This document shows, one piece after another, positions 33,815 to 45,123 of a stretch of 56,752 nt of DNA. The stretch is from Nemertoderma westbladi (taxonomy: Eukaryota > Xenacoelomorpha > Nemertodermatida > Nemertodermatidae). Each line of letters starts with the position of its first letter. Within the stretch, counting starts at the first letter, position 1. Location: positions 1 to 56,752 of the forward strand of contig JAUCBJ010003981.1 in assembly GCA_032718475.1 (NCBI GenBank), given 5' to 3'. The notes beneath the pieces were generated by a model. The model did no database searches. It was not told the origin of the DNA and was given only the letters and a program-made list of their open reading frames with translations. The position numbers and the translations under genes are program-made.

Positions 33815-34400
33815 TGGTTAGAAAATCCCGCGTGGTTAGAAAATCTGTAACCTGCTCCTTTGCCTAATTTGGTAAAGTGACCGTTTATTGTTTTGGTTAG
33901 AAAGGCCCGCCTCTGTAACCTGCTCCTTTCCTTCATTTTGTAAAGTGACTGTTTATTGTTTTGGTTAGAAAATCCCGCCTCTGTAACCTTTCCTTCAATT
34001 AATTAAGTGATCGTTTATTGTTTTGGTTAGGAAATCCCGCCTCTGTAACCTGCTCCTTTCTCTCAATTGGTAATGTTATTGTTTATTGTTTTGGTTAGAA
34101 AAACCCGTCTCTGTAACCTGCTCCTTTCCCTGATTTGGTAAAGTGACTGTTTATTGTTTTGGTTAGAAAATCCCGCATCTGTAACCTGCTCCTTTCTCTC
34201 AATTGGTAATGTTATCGTTTATTGTTTTGGTTAGAAAATCCCGTCTCTGTAACCTGCTCCTTTCCCTCAATTAGTTAAAAGATCGTTTATTGTTTTGGTT
34301 AGAAAATCCCGCCTCTGTAACCTGCTCCTTTCCCTGATTTGGTAAAGTGACTGTTTATTGTTTTGGTTAGAAATTGTAACCTGCTCCTTTCCATCAATTG
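33815..34400 (+). repeat. 68-bp minisatellite carrying the inverse module
   Basis: About eight to nine units of roughly 68 bp, each with GTTTATTGTTTTGGTTAGAA, CCCGCCTCTGTAACCTGCTC and CTTTCC. This is the 84-bp array module of 2729-3775 read from the other strand with a different spacer (GTAAAGTGAC instead of the ACACGTGT part). The two arrays therefore share a core but not a unit length. Confidence 0.93.
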
Positions 34401-34891
34401 GTAATTGTTTTTGGCTATAAAATGAGTGTTTTGCTACGTCATGTGGTAATCGATTATCGACAACAACCACAAACTATTAAATCTAAGTCTTTTACCACAG
34501 GCGCATATGGAATTCTATCTCATAGTCTATAAATCATGGAATCATGGAATGTTTTGGCACAGGCATAGTGAAACCAACTGTCCGACAGACCAGAAATCAA
34601 CAAATTTTGAATGTTTTGGCATAGGCATGTTGAAATCAACTGTCTGACAGTCCAGAAATCAGCAGTCTGACAGTTTGAAGAAATACATACATAAAAAGTC
34701 ATTAAAAGGACAATAAAAGTCATTAAAGGGAAAACAAAAGTCATTATGCATAATTCGACAGGACAAAAAAAGTCAAATAAAAGGACATAACAAATCACTG
34801 CCTATTATTTACTGCAGACACTTAGTGACTAAATATCATATAGGGCCTACTATTGTTGTAATGAATAAAGTTTACGCCTATTTATTAAAAA
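34401..34891. other. No gene recognised
   Basis: AT-rich with two imperfect copies of a phrase around TGTCTGACAGTCCAGAAATC (34580 and 34640). A minus frame of 92 codons is Phe-rich and looks non-coding. Confidence 0.4.
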
Positions 34892-35143
34892 CGAGCGCGA
34901 AATCGCTCAAAGGTCCGCTTCAACTAACCCATCAACCTACCTTTTACAGTACCACAGAAATTCACCGGAATCTGTGATTGAACTCGGTACCTAGAGATTC
35001 CATGTCAACGCTCTACCAACTTCGCCACTGGGCCGTATGAAACCTTATAAAGCTAAAACCTAACTGGAAATTAACAACAACACCAAAAACAACACCGGAG
35101 TGAATACTACTGTAGAGGTCTCGCTACGTGGACCTACAGTAGA
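34892..35143 (-). mobile_element. tRNA-related SINE, copy 2
   Basis: It matches copy 1 (14925-15185) along its length: CGCTCAAAGGTCCG, CACCGGAAT, the tRNA-like core GATTGAACTCGGTACCTAGA, the AACAACACC stretch and TCTCGCTACGTGGAC. The A-box is more eroded than in copy 1. Confidence 0.75.
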
Positions 35144-35479
35144 AAATTTCACAAACCCCCATTTAATGGTATGTAGTCTTACTTCAAAACTTAGCTAGCA
35201 CATTAGAGTTTTGATGATAGTCTGGGCTGACTGAATACTAAATTGAGTTTGTCATGGAACCCCCCTAGTTAGTAAACTGTCGGATCTGTAGTGGAAATCC
35301 AAAATGAGAAAACCAATCGCAGGGTTTCATTGCTTTAATTGCAAAATAATCCAAATATGTAGTCGTTCCGACTTCCGAACTATGTTGGTTTGATGGCCTA
35401 TGCTGAGAGCTCGAGTAACGGTGGGTGTGACATAGCTCACAGCTGTTGGCCGTAACTGCTAAATAAGCAACACGTTTTG

Positions 35480-35715
35480 AACAATCAAAATTCATACCTC
35501 TCCAGAGGAATATCGACTCAAATACAGCAACAGTTAACTACTCCCAAAAATATTACTGTAAATACCTGTTATGTTAACTTTAGTTTATTGTTTTGATTAT
35601 AATTACGTGCAAGTTTAACCTGTTCATTTATCTTCATGATAATTTAACGTTGAGGCAAAATATTTAATTCGCCGAGATGGGATTTGCGTCAAGCTTTCCC
35701 CCTCCCCCCCTCTCC
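35480..35715. repeat. GACGCAAAT-end repeat, fullest copy
   Basis: In order: CAATCAAAATTCATACCTCT, CCAGAGGAATATCGACTCAAAT, GTTAAC, TTTATTGTTTTGATTATAA, AACCTGTTCATTT, TTCGCCGAGATGGGATTTGC, GTCAAG and a C-rich end. Its two ends are rough inverse copies of each other (CTCTCC...CGACTCAAAT and GACGCAAAT...GGAGAG), suggesting terminal inverted repeats. The order of end, GGGATTTG and module matches the 0.2-3.8 kb satellite block. Confidence 0.7.
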
Positions 35716-36927
35716 ATTAATTACATAATTTATGGTTTCTCAATTGGAAACAAATGAGTCTAGTGGCACCTACTGTATGTAACTGCATTCCCATGTTCAC
35801 AGCCTTTTCGATATTCAGCCACAGAGCTCAAGGCTGATAGCATATCTAAAGTATACTTGCTTATATCTGGAGTACCTTCTTGGAAGCGCTGGTTTGTGGT
35901 CTGTTATAAAAATGAAACTCCCCTATCCCAAACCTATTCCTATTGCTAAACCTAATAATAATAAACCTATAGGATAAAGCTATCCATATCGATATTCAAG
36001 TAATTTTTATCTTCTGCTTGAAGAACTCTAGAGGCAAATACATGCAACATTTTGACGAATGACGACACGACAGTATATGTAATATGTATGTACCAATGGC
36101 AAGATTTCATATTGTATTACTTTGTTCGTAGTAATACGTAGTTCATACAGTATGTAAGGTGAGCATCAGAGCATCCTTGGCAGTCTCATCTAGCTCAAAT
36201 TGTTCAAAGCAACTTTTCTAATTTCGTGAAAGTTTTATCTTTCGGGAATGTGCGTAATATCCTCTGTGCGCACATAATCCAACAATACAATACCACCAGG
36301 TATTACTACTGCCACGGCCGAGGCATTCGTGCGCCGGGGGCTCGAGTGGATTTTTCGTCCCCACCCCGAAGAAAAAATTTGCAAACTGTTAAAATTTGCG
36401 TTGGTTTGAAGCAATATATAAGGGGATACAACTCGTTAAAATAATTTATGGTAACGCAACTACAGTATATTTTTTTATATTTCAAACGGCAAAAAACGAA
36501 TTTGGTTGGATAATACTGTACGATAGGCCCTATATTTTAGTGTCATATTCGTGATCACAATCCCAGAAAACCCCCAATATCATAAAATCAGGTTGATTTG
36601 GATTTTTCATTATGAAATTTGTGCTACGTGTATTTTTTGTGCCACATATTAACACGTATCCAAAAAAGCCGTAATCAATAAGCTACAATATTATTCAGTG
36701 TCATATTCGTGATCAGCATCCTAAAAACACATGGTCATAAAATCAATTTGAATTCGTGTGATTTTTCATTATCCTATTTCCACTACTTGTTTTTCATGCC
36801 CCAGGGCCCCGCACTTTTAAAATTACAAATAATTTTCTCGAATGTTTTATTTGAGTTCTATGATCCATGATGCATCCAAAAAACCGATATATACCGCAAA
36901 TAAATTAATATAACGAAAACTAACATA
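35716..36927. other. No gene recognised
   Basis: AT-rich. The phrases ATCATAAAATCA..TTGA.TT.GTGATTTTTCATTAT near 36575 and 36735 are an imperfect direct repeat about 150 bp apart. A 72-codon + frame at 36226 has no recognised motif. Confidence 0.4.
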
Positions 36928-37309
36928 CAGTCCCAATCCCAATAAACATTAACTTGGTCGTTTTGGCGGCCAAAATGACCAAAATCACCAAAAAAATGTA
37001 GTGTATTCCTATGGGCTACTTGGTCGTTTTGGCGAAGTGATTTAACTCGAATCAGCTCAATCCAGACAGTCTGTCTCCTTGGCCATCCATTTGGTGGATC
37101 TGACTAAATGTCGGCTCGCTTTCATTTTTATTATTGACAGATTGTTAACTTACCCGGCGCTGAGACTTGCAGTACTGGAGTCCGCCCACTGAGCGGCGCT
37201 GAGACTTGCAGTACTGGAGTCCGCCCACTGAGGCGTTGATAGAGTACACAGTCTTATAAAAGGAGTTGAATGGGGCTTCGTTAAAGGAGGAGTATGTATA
37301 ATAATCTGA

Positions 37310-37530
37310 ACGTCCCGAAATTAATTTATGGACGTCCAGAAATTAACTATATGGACTTCCCGAAATTAACTTATGGACGTCCAGAAATTAACTTATGGAC
37401 GTCCCGAAATTAATTTATGGACGTCCCGAAATTAATTTATGGACGTCCCGAAATTAATCTATCAACCAATCAGAATCGTAATGAAATAACTAATTAATGG
37501 ACGTCCATAAATTAATTTCGGGATGTTAAT
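37310..37530. repeat. 26-bp tandem repeat with inverted tail
   Basis: Six to seven units of TTATGGACGTCCCGAAATTAA, then the inverse reading at 37497-37525. Each unit has the GACGTC palindrome. Confidence 0.9.
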
Positions 37531-37614
37531 TTCGGAAATTAATTTCAATAATATTTTTTTTTATTTTTTTTTAATAAAAATTTTTTTTAATATTTTTTTA
37601 CAATGTATAATTCG

Positions 37615-38053
37615 CGGACACTGCGGGGTGACTACAAAACAAAGACCCAATTATAAAAACCTCCATAATCTTGTTACATGTGTTAACTTTCGCTAATTGT
37701 TTTGAATCCCCCGTCACGCCTCTGTAACTTGCTCCTTTACTAACCTGCTCCTTTAAATAGCAATGGTACATAACGCTCATTGTGACCTGTACAAGACAAA
37801 GAGGTAAAGTCGCGTTAGAGTTTTAAAGAGCGTTAGGTTCCAAAGAGCTTTAGGTCCCATTGCCAGAGAGCGTGAGGTCACATTGCCATTTAAAGGAGCA
37901 GGTTAGTAAAGAATCAGGTTACAGAGCAACAGAGGCGTGTTGGGGAACCCAAACAATAAACGAAAGTTAACACATGTGTTTTGTATTTGTACAGGTCTTT
38001 ATTATTTGGGTCGTTGGTCTTTGTTTTGTAGTCACCCGACACTGCGGTGTTGC
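37615..38053. mobile_element. Foldback element with the module in both arms
   Basis: The left arm (37615-37760) reads CGGACACTGCGGGGTGACTA through ACATGTGTTAACTTTCG and GCCTCTGTAACTTGCTCC. The right arm (37885-38053) is its inverse, ending AGTCACCCGACACTGCGG. Each arm has a degenerate CAATAAACGA/GGTTACAGA module. No coding content. Confidence 0.75.
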
Positions 38054-38796
38054 GTGGGGGCCACCAATCCACCCACCCACACACAACTCCCAACTTCCTG
38101 GACACTAGGATACTGAGTGAAAGCGTCTGAAACTACTACAGGAACTCCATGACATACTATGGGCTAGCGACTCAGGACTGGCGCCCTTGAACATGTAAAC
38201 TGTATTACCTACTTTACCACCTACCTTAAAGTGACCTGTGGGACCAGCCCATTATTAGTGAGGTCGGCATTATCTTTATCCTGCCGCTCTCTTTGTATTA
38301 CAATAGCATACAGCTAACCAATAGCAATGGTCTACCCCCAGTGCGGGAAAGACAAGCTGGCTACCATTGAAATGAATAGGGAAAGGATAATATGGTGTGT
38401 TCGTGTTCCCATCCTAATGTCTGTCGTCTTGGCTCAGCTAAGCTTAAACAGAGCCACAGCCTACAATAGAGCTTTACCTAAATACACTTCCAGTGAGCCA
38501 AGCAGTAGTGGCGGGTTAGCTCCAAAATGCCCATGTAGGATTTCTTCGAAAAAGGACCAATTGGTTGAGTTACGAGTTACAGTGAAAAAGTATTCATGAT
38601 TAGATTTTGCTTTGAACAGGAGAAACAGTACCTTCTTGTATAGTTCATATGTGTACCTGTGTTAATTATTAGCGTTGGGCTTATTTCTATGTATAATGTC
38701 TGTATTCTATTTATGTCACGTGAAAACATGCAAGGCCACTAGCGTCCAGTTTAAAAAAATGAAAACAGGATTCACATTCCGAATTATCTACTAATT

Positions 38797-38818
38797 CCCC
38801 CCCCCCCCCCCCCCCCCC
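38797..38818. repeat. Poly-C tract
   Basis: About 21 C. A poly-G run of about 27 follows at 39198-39224, so the interval holds two of the longest homopolymers. Confidence 0.95.
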
Positions 38819-39429
38819 ATGCACACTCACCATATAGGCCCAAGTATGATTCACACATGACCTTACATAGCCATCACACCTCTCCTGAGCCACGGTAAAT
38901 AATATTAAATCCAGCGAACTTCTAATTAACTCCAGCGAAATTAATTATCAATATTTTAATTATATTCAACGCAGATACACAGATAAAACACAATAATTAT
39001 TTATTAGATGGGAAAAAAGTTAAAATGTTTTCACTATTAATTCTCGAGGCATTATATTTACCGTGTGCGAGCGAGGTTAATAAAGGGTCAAGAAAATATT
39101 GAAAATAAAAATGTTCTATGTTTACCTTACAAAATGAAAAATAAACGTGCGAAGTATAATACAGTAGTGTCCCTACTCGAACGGAACGGAACCGTCCGGG
39201 GGGGGGGGGGGGGGGGGGGGGGGGTGTTGGGGAGGGAATGTCCGGAAATCGAAGCCTTTTTCTATCTGCCAACATCCTGGGCTTTACTTACACTCAGCCT
39301 CTATTCACTGGCTGTGATTGACAAGCCAACTTGCCTCAGAAGTTCCTTTCATGAATGCCGCAATTTATATTTGGCCACTTTGGTCGTTTTGGCCGCCAAA
39401 ATGACCAAGTTAATGTTTATTGGGATTGG

Positions 39430-39897
39430 GACTGTAGGGGTAGGTGCTACTCCAATCTGCTACCCGAAGGTAGGGCTGGGCGCTTCTCCTATCTGCTACC
39501 CAAAGGTAGGGGTAGGTGCTACTCCAATCTGCTACCCGAAGGTAGGGCTGGGCGCTTCTCCTATCTGCTACCCGAAGGTAGTGGTGGGCGCTACTCCTAT
39601 CTGTTACCCGAAGATAGGGGTGGGCGCTACTCTTATCTGCTACCCAAAGGTAGGGGTGGGGTGGGCGCTATTCCTATCTGCTACCCAAAGATAGGGGTGG
39701 GCGCTACTCCTATCTGCTACCCAAGGGTAGGGGTAGGTGCTACTCCTATCTGCTACCCGAAGGTAGGGGTGGGCGCTACTCCTATCTGCTACCCAAAGGT
39801 AGGGGTAGGTGCTACTCCTATCTGCTACCCGAAGGTAGTGGTGGGCGCTACTCCTATCTGCTACCCGAAGGTAGGTGTAGGTGCTTCTCCTATCCAA
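39430..39897 (+). repeat. 36-bp minisatellite
   Basis: About 13 units of CTACCCGAAGGTAGGGGTGG plus GCGCTACTCCTATCTG. The period is a multiple of three, so + frames stay open and read VGVGATPICYPK repeatedly; one indel near 39660 shifts the frame. Each unit holds the inverted pair CTACC...GGTAG. I treat it as non-coding because several frames on both strands are open. Confidence 0.93.
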
Positions 39898-40113
39898 AGT
39901 TTTGCTCGCAGCAATTCTACTGTTCCTCATTTAATTTACCCCCAGAGGATGAAAGGCCGAGTGGACCATGGTTGCCATGGTTTCCAAATATAGATTGCAA
40001 ACCCTGAGTTCATCCAACTGAGCCCTTTCCTTGTTTACAATTAATTACTGTATTTGTGTATTGCTTTGTTTTGTTTGTAATACATATACAGTAGTTATTA
40101 TAGTTATTGATAT

Positions 40114-40452
40114 ATGTATACACTAATGTTATTACAAATTTCCTTAGGTCTGTGTAGTACAGAAGTAATAGTTCCGAAACAATACCCCGACTGTCCTGAG
40201 GACCAGCAGCTTTGCGACAGTTTAAAAGCTCTTATATGCAACGATGAAAGCGACCCAAAGATCTGTCTGGATACCAACTTCCCGACTCTGTGCGACAACA
40301 ATGAGAAGTTTTGCGACGAAGTATTGAAATGTGCCAGCGATTCCGATCCAAGGAAATGCGTCAATAACATAAATTCAAATCTCAACAGCGCAGCACAACC
40401 GATTACATTGGGCCTTTCATTTCTTCTCATTTTGGCATCAAATAGATTATAA
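40114..40452 (+). CDS. Small cysteine-rich, probably GPI-anchored protein
   Basis: The 112-codon frame starts with a short hydrophobic leader (MYTLMLLQISLGLC), then a domain with two similar halves, QQLCDSLKALICNDESDPKIC and KFCDEVLKCASDSDPRKC, each with Cys-(8 or fewer)-Cys and an SDP.xC end. It finishes in SAAQPITLGLSFLLILASN, a small-residue site plus hydrophobic tail as in GPI-anchored proteins. ATTACAAATTTCCTTAG at 40131-40147 looks like a splice acceptor, so the real N-terminus may come from an upstream exon and coding here may begin at 40148. I do not recognise the family. The compositional contrast with the surrounding repeats and the repeated Cys pattern favour a real exon. Confidence 0.55.
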   Translation: MYTLMLLQISLGLCSTEVIVPKQYPDCPEDQQLCDSLKALICNDESDPKICLDTNFPTLCDNNEKFCDEVLKCASDSDPRKCVNNINSNLNSAAQPITLGLSFLLILASNRL

Positions 40453-42391
40453 TGATTTCGCATGAGTAATTATTGGTCCCCCAATTGTTTTATGCATTTT
40501 TAGTAGTGTTCACTTATAAGGACTACTTCTGTTTCAAAAATTACACTCACACTACACTATATTTAATTAAGTAAATATAATTTCATATGAATATTTTAAA
40601 TGGATACAGTAGGTATGATAAAATATTATAGATTAAGTTAATTAATCAATCAGCCATTAAAGGGGACCCCCATGGAATCGAGACTCTTTCTCTTTGGGGC
40701 TCATCATTTGCAGATTTTACTTCAGTATTTAAGTACTAGATCGCCATCAAGATGGCTTTAAACGAACCTGTGGGGCGAGCCACGAAGTGAGTGAGCCTTA
40801 TCTCTTACACGACAGACTCCAAGAAACATATGGGATTGGGAGATGCAATCCACTATACACACAATACATAGTAGCCTAAGCAGACAAATCACAATCACAA
40901 TAGGGTTGGTGCGCGAAAAAATTGTTGGGCTAGAAACAAAAGGTGCCCTGAATCGAGTGGCGGGGTGTGGTTTTTGTCTAATAACACGAGGAAACAGTCT
41001 AATGTCGGGTTTAAGTAAGCGCGGGAAGCCAATTTTGAAAATCCGCTGTGATTGGCTGCTACATATTTGACGTCTCTACACAGTGCTCAGATTTTCGATC
41101 GATTTAAGTACACATTTAATCTAAATCTAAATCTTTGATTTCAAATCATAAACCACAAATTCTTTAAATATTACGGAATAAAATGAGTCGTTGAGTGCAT
41201 GGTATTGAAAATCGACAATAAACCCGTCCATTTTCAAGCGAATCAGGAAATATTTATAAAAATAATGAGCAGGATAAGAATTACTATCAAAAAGAATAAA
41301 AAGTTATAAAGATCTTAATTAAATATAATAATGGGTGAGGAAAATTGTAATGAACTTAAAGACTTTTATTAACCAATAAGAAATAGTAGAAATTGTATAA
41401 TGTCATTTCCCACTCCACCTCGTAACGTAATCAAAACATATTCATAACTTCCATGATCTAGCCTTTCTAACCTACTTCAAAAAGTTTCAAGCTCTACTAC
41501 AGTAGCTCTAGTACTGTAATAGGGTTTATAGTAGTGATATAGTAGTGGTACAGTAATAGTGTATCACGCATTCAGCTAACCTCATATGGCCCATGGTTGT
41601 AGTTGGCCTATGTGCGATTCGGGGTTAATGCTGGCGCGTAAGATGTAAACCTAAGGTTTCCAATCTTACATAATAGCGAGAGCGTGCGATCATGCGTGCA
41701 GGCTGCTTCAGACAGTGCAATGTGTAAGAAGGCAATCTATTGCAAACCAGATGTTTATTGTAATTTTCTCAGGCGTATTTGACAATGGTTGTATGGTGTG
41801 TAATTAATGGTTGCAGTTAATAACGAAGCTGGAGGTTTAAATAATTTACAATTCGTGCAACCCCCACCTACGCGTTGACATACATTATAGGATTCAAAGG
41901 GATTAATTAATCTTGCTACGTCTAATAAGAGCCCAACAGCCTCAGATTATTGGGGGTCTGAGTCAGGGCCAAACTGGTCCACGTATTTTCCTATGAGGGT
42001 TAATTATGTTTTGGGCCTCGTCGCATCTTTTTCATTCGTTCTACTCTATCATTACCTACTGTATGACAAAAATAATACAAATGTACTGTATATTGTATTA
42101 TTGTTCCTATTGTATTGTATATATTATCTACTGTACCTACTGTAGTACTATCTATTCATCGCGCGTCCCTATCTGATTGATTTGTGTCAAATTAAATTGC
42201 CTTTGGCAACATTATTTGATACAAATCGATCGATTAAGCAATTAATTAATTGTTTAATCGACCAATTAATTAATTGATTAATTAATTAATGACCTACTTA
42301 ATACCTAAGGTGTGAAGTTGGTCCAACTGTCGCCGAAGAGGGGTAACCATAACTACTAACTCAGAACAATAGAGATGTGATAGTTGAGTAA
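40453..42391. other. No gene recognised
   Basis: AT-rich with a patch at 40765-40800 (GTGGGGCGAGCCACGAAGTG) that is the inverse of the repeat end before the CAP gene. TTAATTAA-type repeats lie at 42235-42295. The 75-codon frame at 40843 has no motif. Confidence 0.45.
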
Positions 42392-44166
42392 GTTGGGTCA
42401 GTCCATACAATGTCCGGCACAACACATTCTATTTAACTAAGGTGCTGGGCCAGTCCATACAATGTCTGGCACAACACATTCTATATAACTAAGGTGCGGG
42501 TCAGTCCATACAATTTCCGGCACAACACATTCTATATAACTAAGGTGCTGGGTCAGTCCATACAATGTCCGGCACAACACATTCTATATAACTAAGGTGC
42601 GGGTCAGTCCATACAATGTCCGGCACAACACATTCTATATAACTAAGGTGCTGGGTCAGTCCATACAATGTCCGGCACAACACATTCTATATAACTAAGG
42701 AGTCTGGGTCAGTCCATACAATGTCCGGCACAACACATTCTATATAACTAAGGTGCTGGGTCAGTCCATACAATGTCCGGCACAACACATTCTATATAAC
42801 TAAGGTGCTGGGTCAGTCCATACAATGTCCGACACAACACATTCTATATAACTAAGGAGCTGGGTCAGTCCATACAATGTCCGGCACAACACATTCTATA
42901 TAACTAAGGTGCGGGTCAGTCCATACAATTGTCCGGCACAACACATTCTATATAACTAAGGTGCTGGGTCAGTCCATACAATGTCCGGCACAACACATTC
43001 TATACAACTAAGGAGCTGGGTCAGTCCATACAATGACCGGCACAACACATTCTATATAAGGTGCTGGGTCAGTCCATACAATGTCCGGCACAACACATTC
43101 TATATAACTAAGGAGTTGGGTCAGTCCATACAATGTCCGGCACAACACATTCTATATAACTAAGGTGCTGGGTCAGTCCATACAATTTCCGGCACAACAC
43201 ATTATATATAACTAAGGAGCGGGTCAGTCCATACAATGTCCGGCACAACACATTCTATATAACTAAGGAGTTGGGTCAGTCCATACAATGTCCGGCACAA
43301 CACATTCTATATAACTAAGGAGTTGGGTCAGTCCATACAATGTCCGGCACAACACATTCTATATAACTAAGGTGCTGGGTCAGTCCATACAATTTCCGGC
43401 ACAACACATTATATATAACTAAGGAGCGGGTCAGTCCATACAATGTCCGGCACAACACATTCTATATAACTAAGGAGCGGGTCAGTCCATACAATGTCCG
43501 GCACAACACATTCTATATAACTAAGGAGTTGGGTCAGTCCATACAATTTCCGGCACAACACATTCTATATAACTAAGGTGCTGGGTCAGTCCATACAATG
43601 TCCGGCACAACACATTCTATATAACTAAGGTGCGGGTCAGTCCATACAATTTCCGGCACAACACATTCTATATAACTAAGGAGCTGGGTCAGTCCATACA
43701 ATTTCCGGCACAACACATTATATATAACTAAGGAGCTGGGTCAGTCCATACAATGTCCGGCACAACACATTCTATATAACTAAGGTGCTGGGTCAGTCCA
43801 TACAATGTCCGGCACAACACATTCTATATAACTAAGGAGCTGGGTCAGTCCATACAATTTCCGGCACAACACATTCTATATAACTAAGGTGCGGGTCAGT
43901 CCATACAATTTCCGGCACAACACATTATATATAACTAAGGAGCTGGGTCAGTCCATACAATGTCCGGCACAACACATTCTATATAACTAAGGTGCGGGTC
44001 AGTCCATACAATGTCCGGCACAACACATTCTATATAACTAAGGAGCTGGGTCAGTCCATACAATTTCCGGCACAACACATTCTATATAACTAAGGTGCGG
44101 GTCAGTCCATACAATGTCCGGCACAACACATTATATATAACTAAGGAGCTGGGTCAGTCCATACAA
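42392..44166. repeat. 52-bp minisatellite, about 34 copies
   Basis: Units of GGGTCAGTCCATACAATGTC, CGGCACAACACATTCTATAT, AACTAAGG plus a junction that varies (TGCT, TGC, AGCT, AGTT). Units with ATTTCC or ATATATAA variants recur in blocks, showing repeated block duplication. No unit pair has drifted far, so the array is young. Confidence 0.97.
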
Positions 44167-45110
44167 ACTCGTCGAAACCTATTTTACTTATTTTACTGTG
44201 TATTAGCCATCAATGTCTTACTACTTGAATGATAGGGAGTTGTGGCGGCGCAATTTTCTCGACAAGCAGGCGCAGTGTTACGATATATGGCGCTGTGTAC
44301 TATTATCAGCCCATTATACAGTATAGAATATTTAGATAAGCCATAATGACGTGCAGCCATAGTTAGATAGGGAAAAATAAAATATACTACTAACTTATTG
44401 CTACGCTATTTGTGTTATGTTGCTAAAGAGTGCCTGATTCTTAAATGTGAATGCTTAGATAGGCGCTGTTTCCCTTGATTGATTTCCATTCCGTAGTTTA
44501 TGCTTATTAATTGCAAATTAGGTCAAAATAATACAGTATTTAGGCTGTTGCTAGTATAACCCAGTACGTAATAAATTAGAAGTACATATTCTGGAATATC
44601 TAGTAATTAGTACGCAAATTTGTATTTATGACTGTAATTAATTTAGCGATAAAATAAAATTAAGAATTTGTACGCAGCATAGCGGAGAGTAGTTTAAGTG
44701 ATTATTTAGAATACCGTAGACTATTCACGCTAGGTGGTTATTTGAAAATAGCGGGGCAACAGGCTGACAGCAGTGTCCAGTATACAGTACAGCAGTAGTA
44801 AGTTTGCTGGTCTAAAACCAGCCAAAGGCCAAGTTTCAGCACCTAGGAAAGTAACAGATCTGTCCCCGTAGATTATTAAAACATTCTCACATTCAACGTG
44901 TTCTACCCAGTGAATTCCAGTATTTTGCGATAAGTGAACTCTGAGTGTTAGGCCACCCGCACTCGTTTTAAGTAGCCTAGGGAGCCGACTCGGGTTTATT
45001 GTTTTGGTTATTCCCGCGTGGCTCATAGATTCGAACAGTTAGCTCTCTGTTGAGCAATCAACAGAGAAAGGAGCAAGCGATTTGTAGGAGCCGTATAGAA
45101 AATAATAGTA
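44167..45110. other. No gene recognised
   Basis: TGATAGGGAGTTGTGGCGG at 44231 matches 30149 and is part of a dispersed repeat. GGTTTATTGTTTTGGTTATT at 44994 is a solitary copy of the module. Confidence 0.4.
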
Positions 45111-45123
45111 TAAAATATTTACC

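Larger units (their letters stand above)
36928..39434. mobile_element. Interval bounded by Tc1/mariner-like inverted repeats
   Basis: It starts TA|CAGTCCCAATCCCAATAA and ends with the inverse TTATTGGGATTGGGACTG|TA. The inverted repeats are about 55 bp with only a few differences and include the inner palindrome TTTTGGCGGCCAAAA. CAGT ends on a TA target are typical of Tc1/mariner. The 2.5 kb inside holds no transposase but other repeats, so this is either a non-autonomous element with insertions or two separate short elements. Confidence 0.55.

Noticed and set aside
38327-38599. 90-codon + frame with a hydrophobic stretch
   Set aside because: It lies inside the Tc1-like-bounded interval, lacks any recognised motif, and codon choice looks random; possible but unsupported.
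39065-39993. + frames with VGVGATPICYPK repeats
   Set aside because: The 36-bp unit leaves several frames open on both strands, an indel shifts the frame, and there is no leader or domain outside the array.
42392-44166. CRISPR-like regular array
   Set aside because: Units are contiguous with no unique spacers; this is an ordinary minisatellite in animal DNA.
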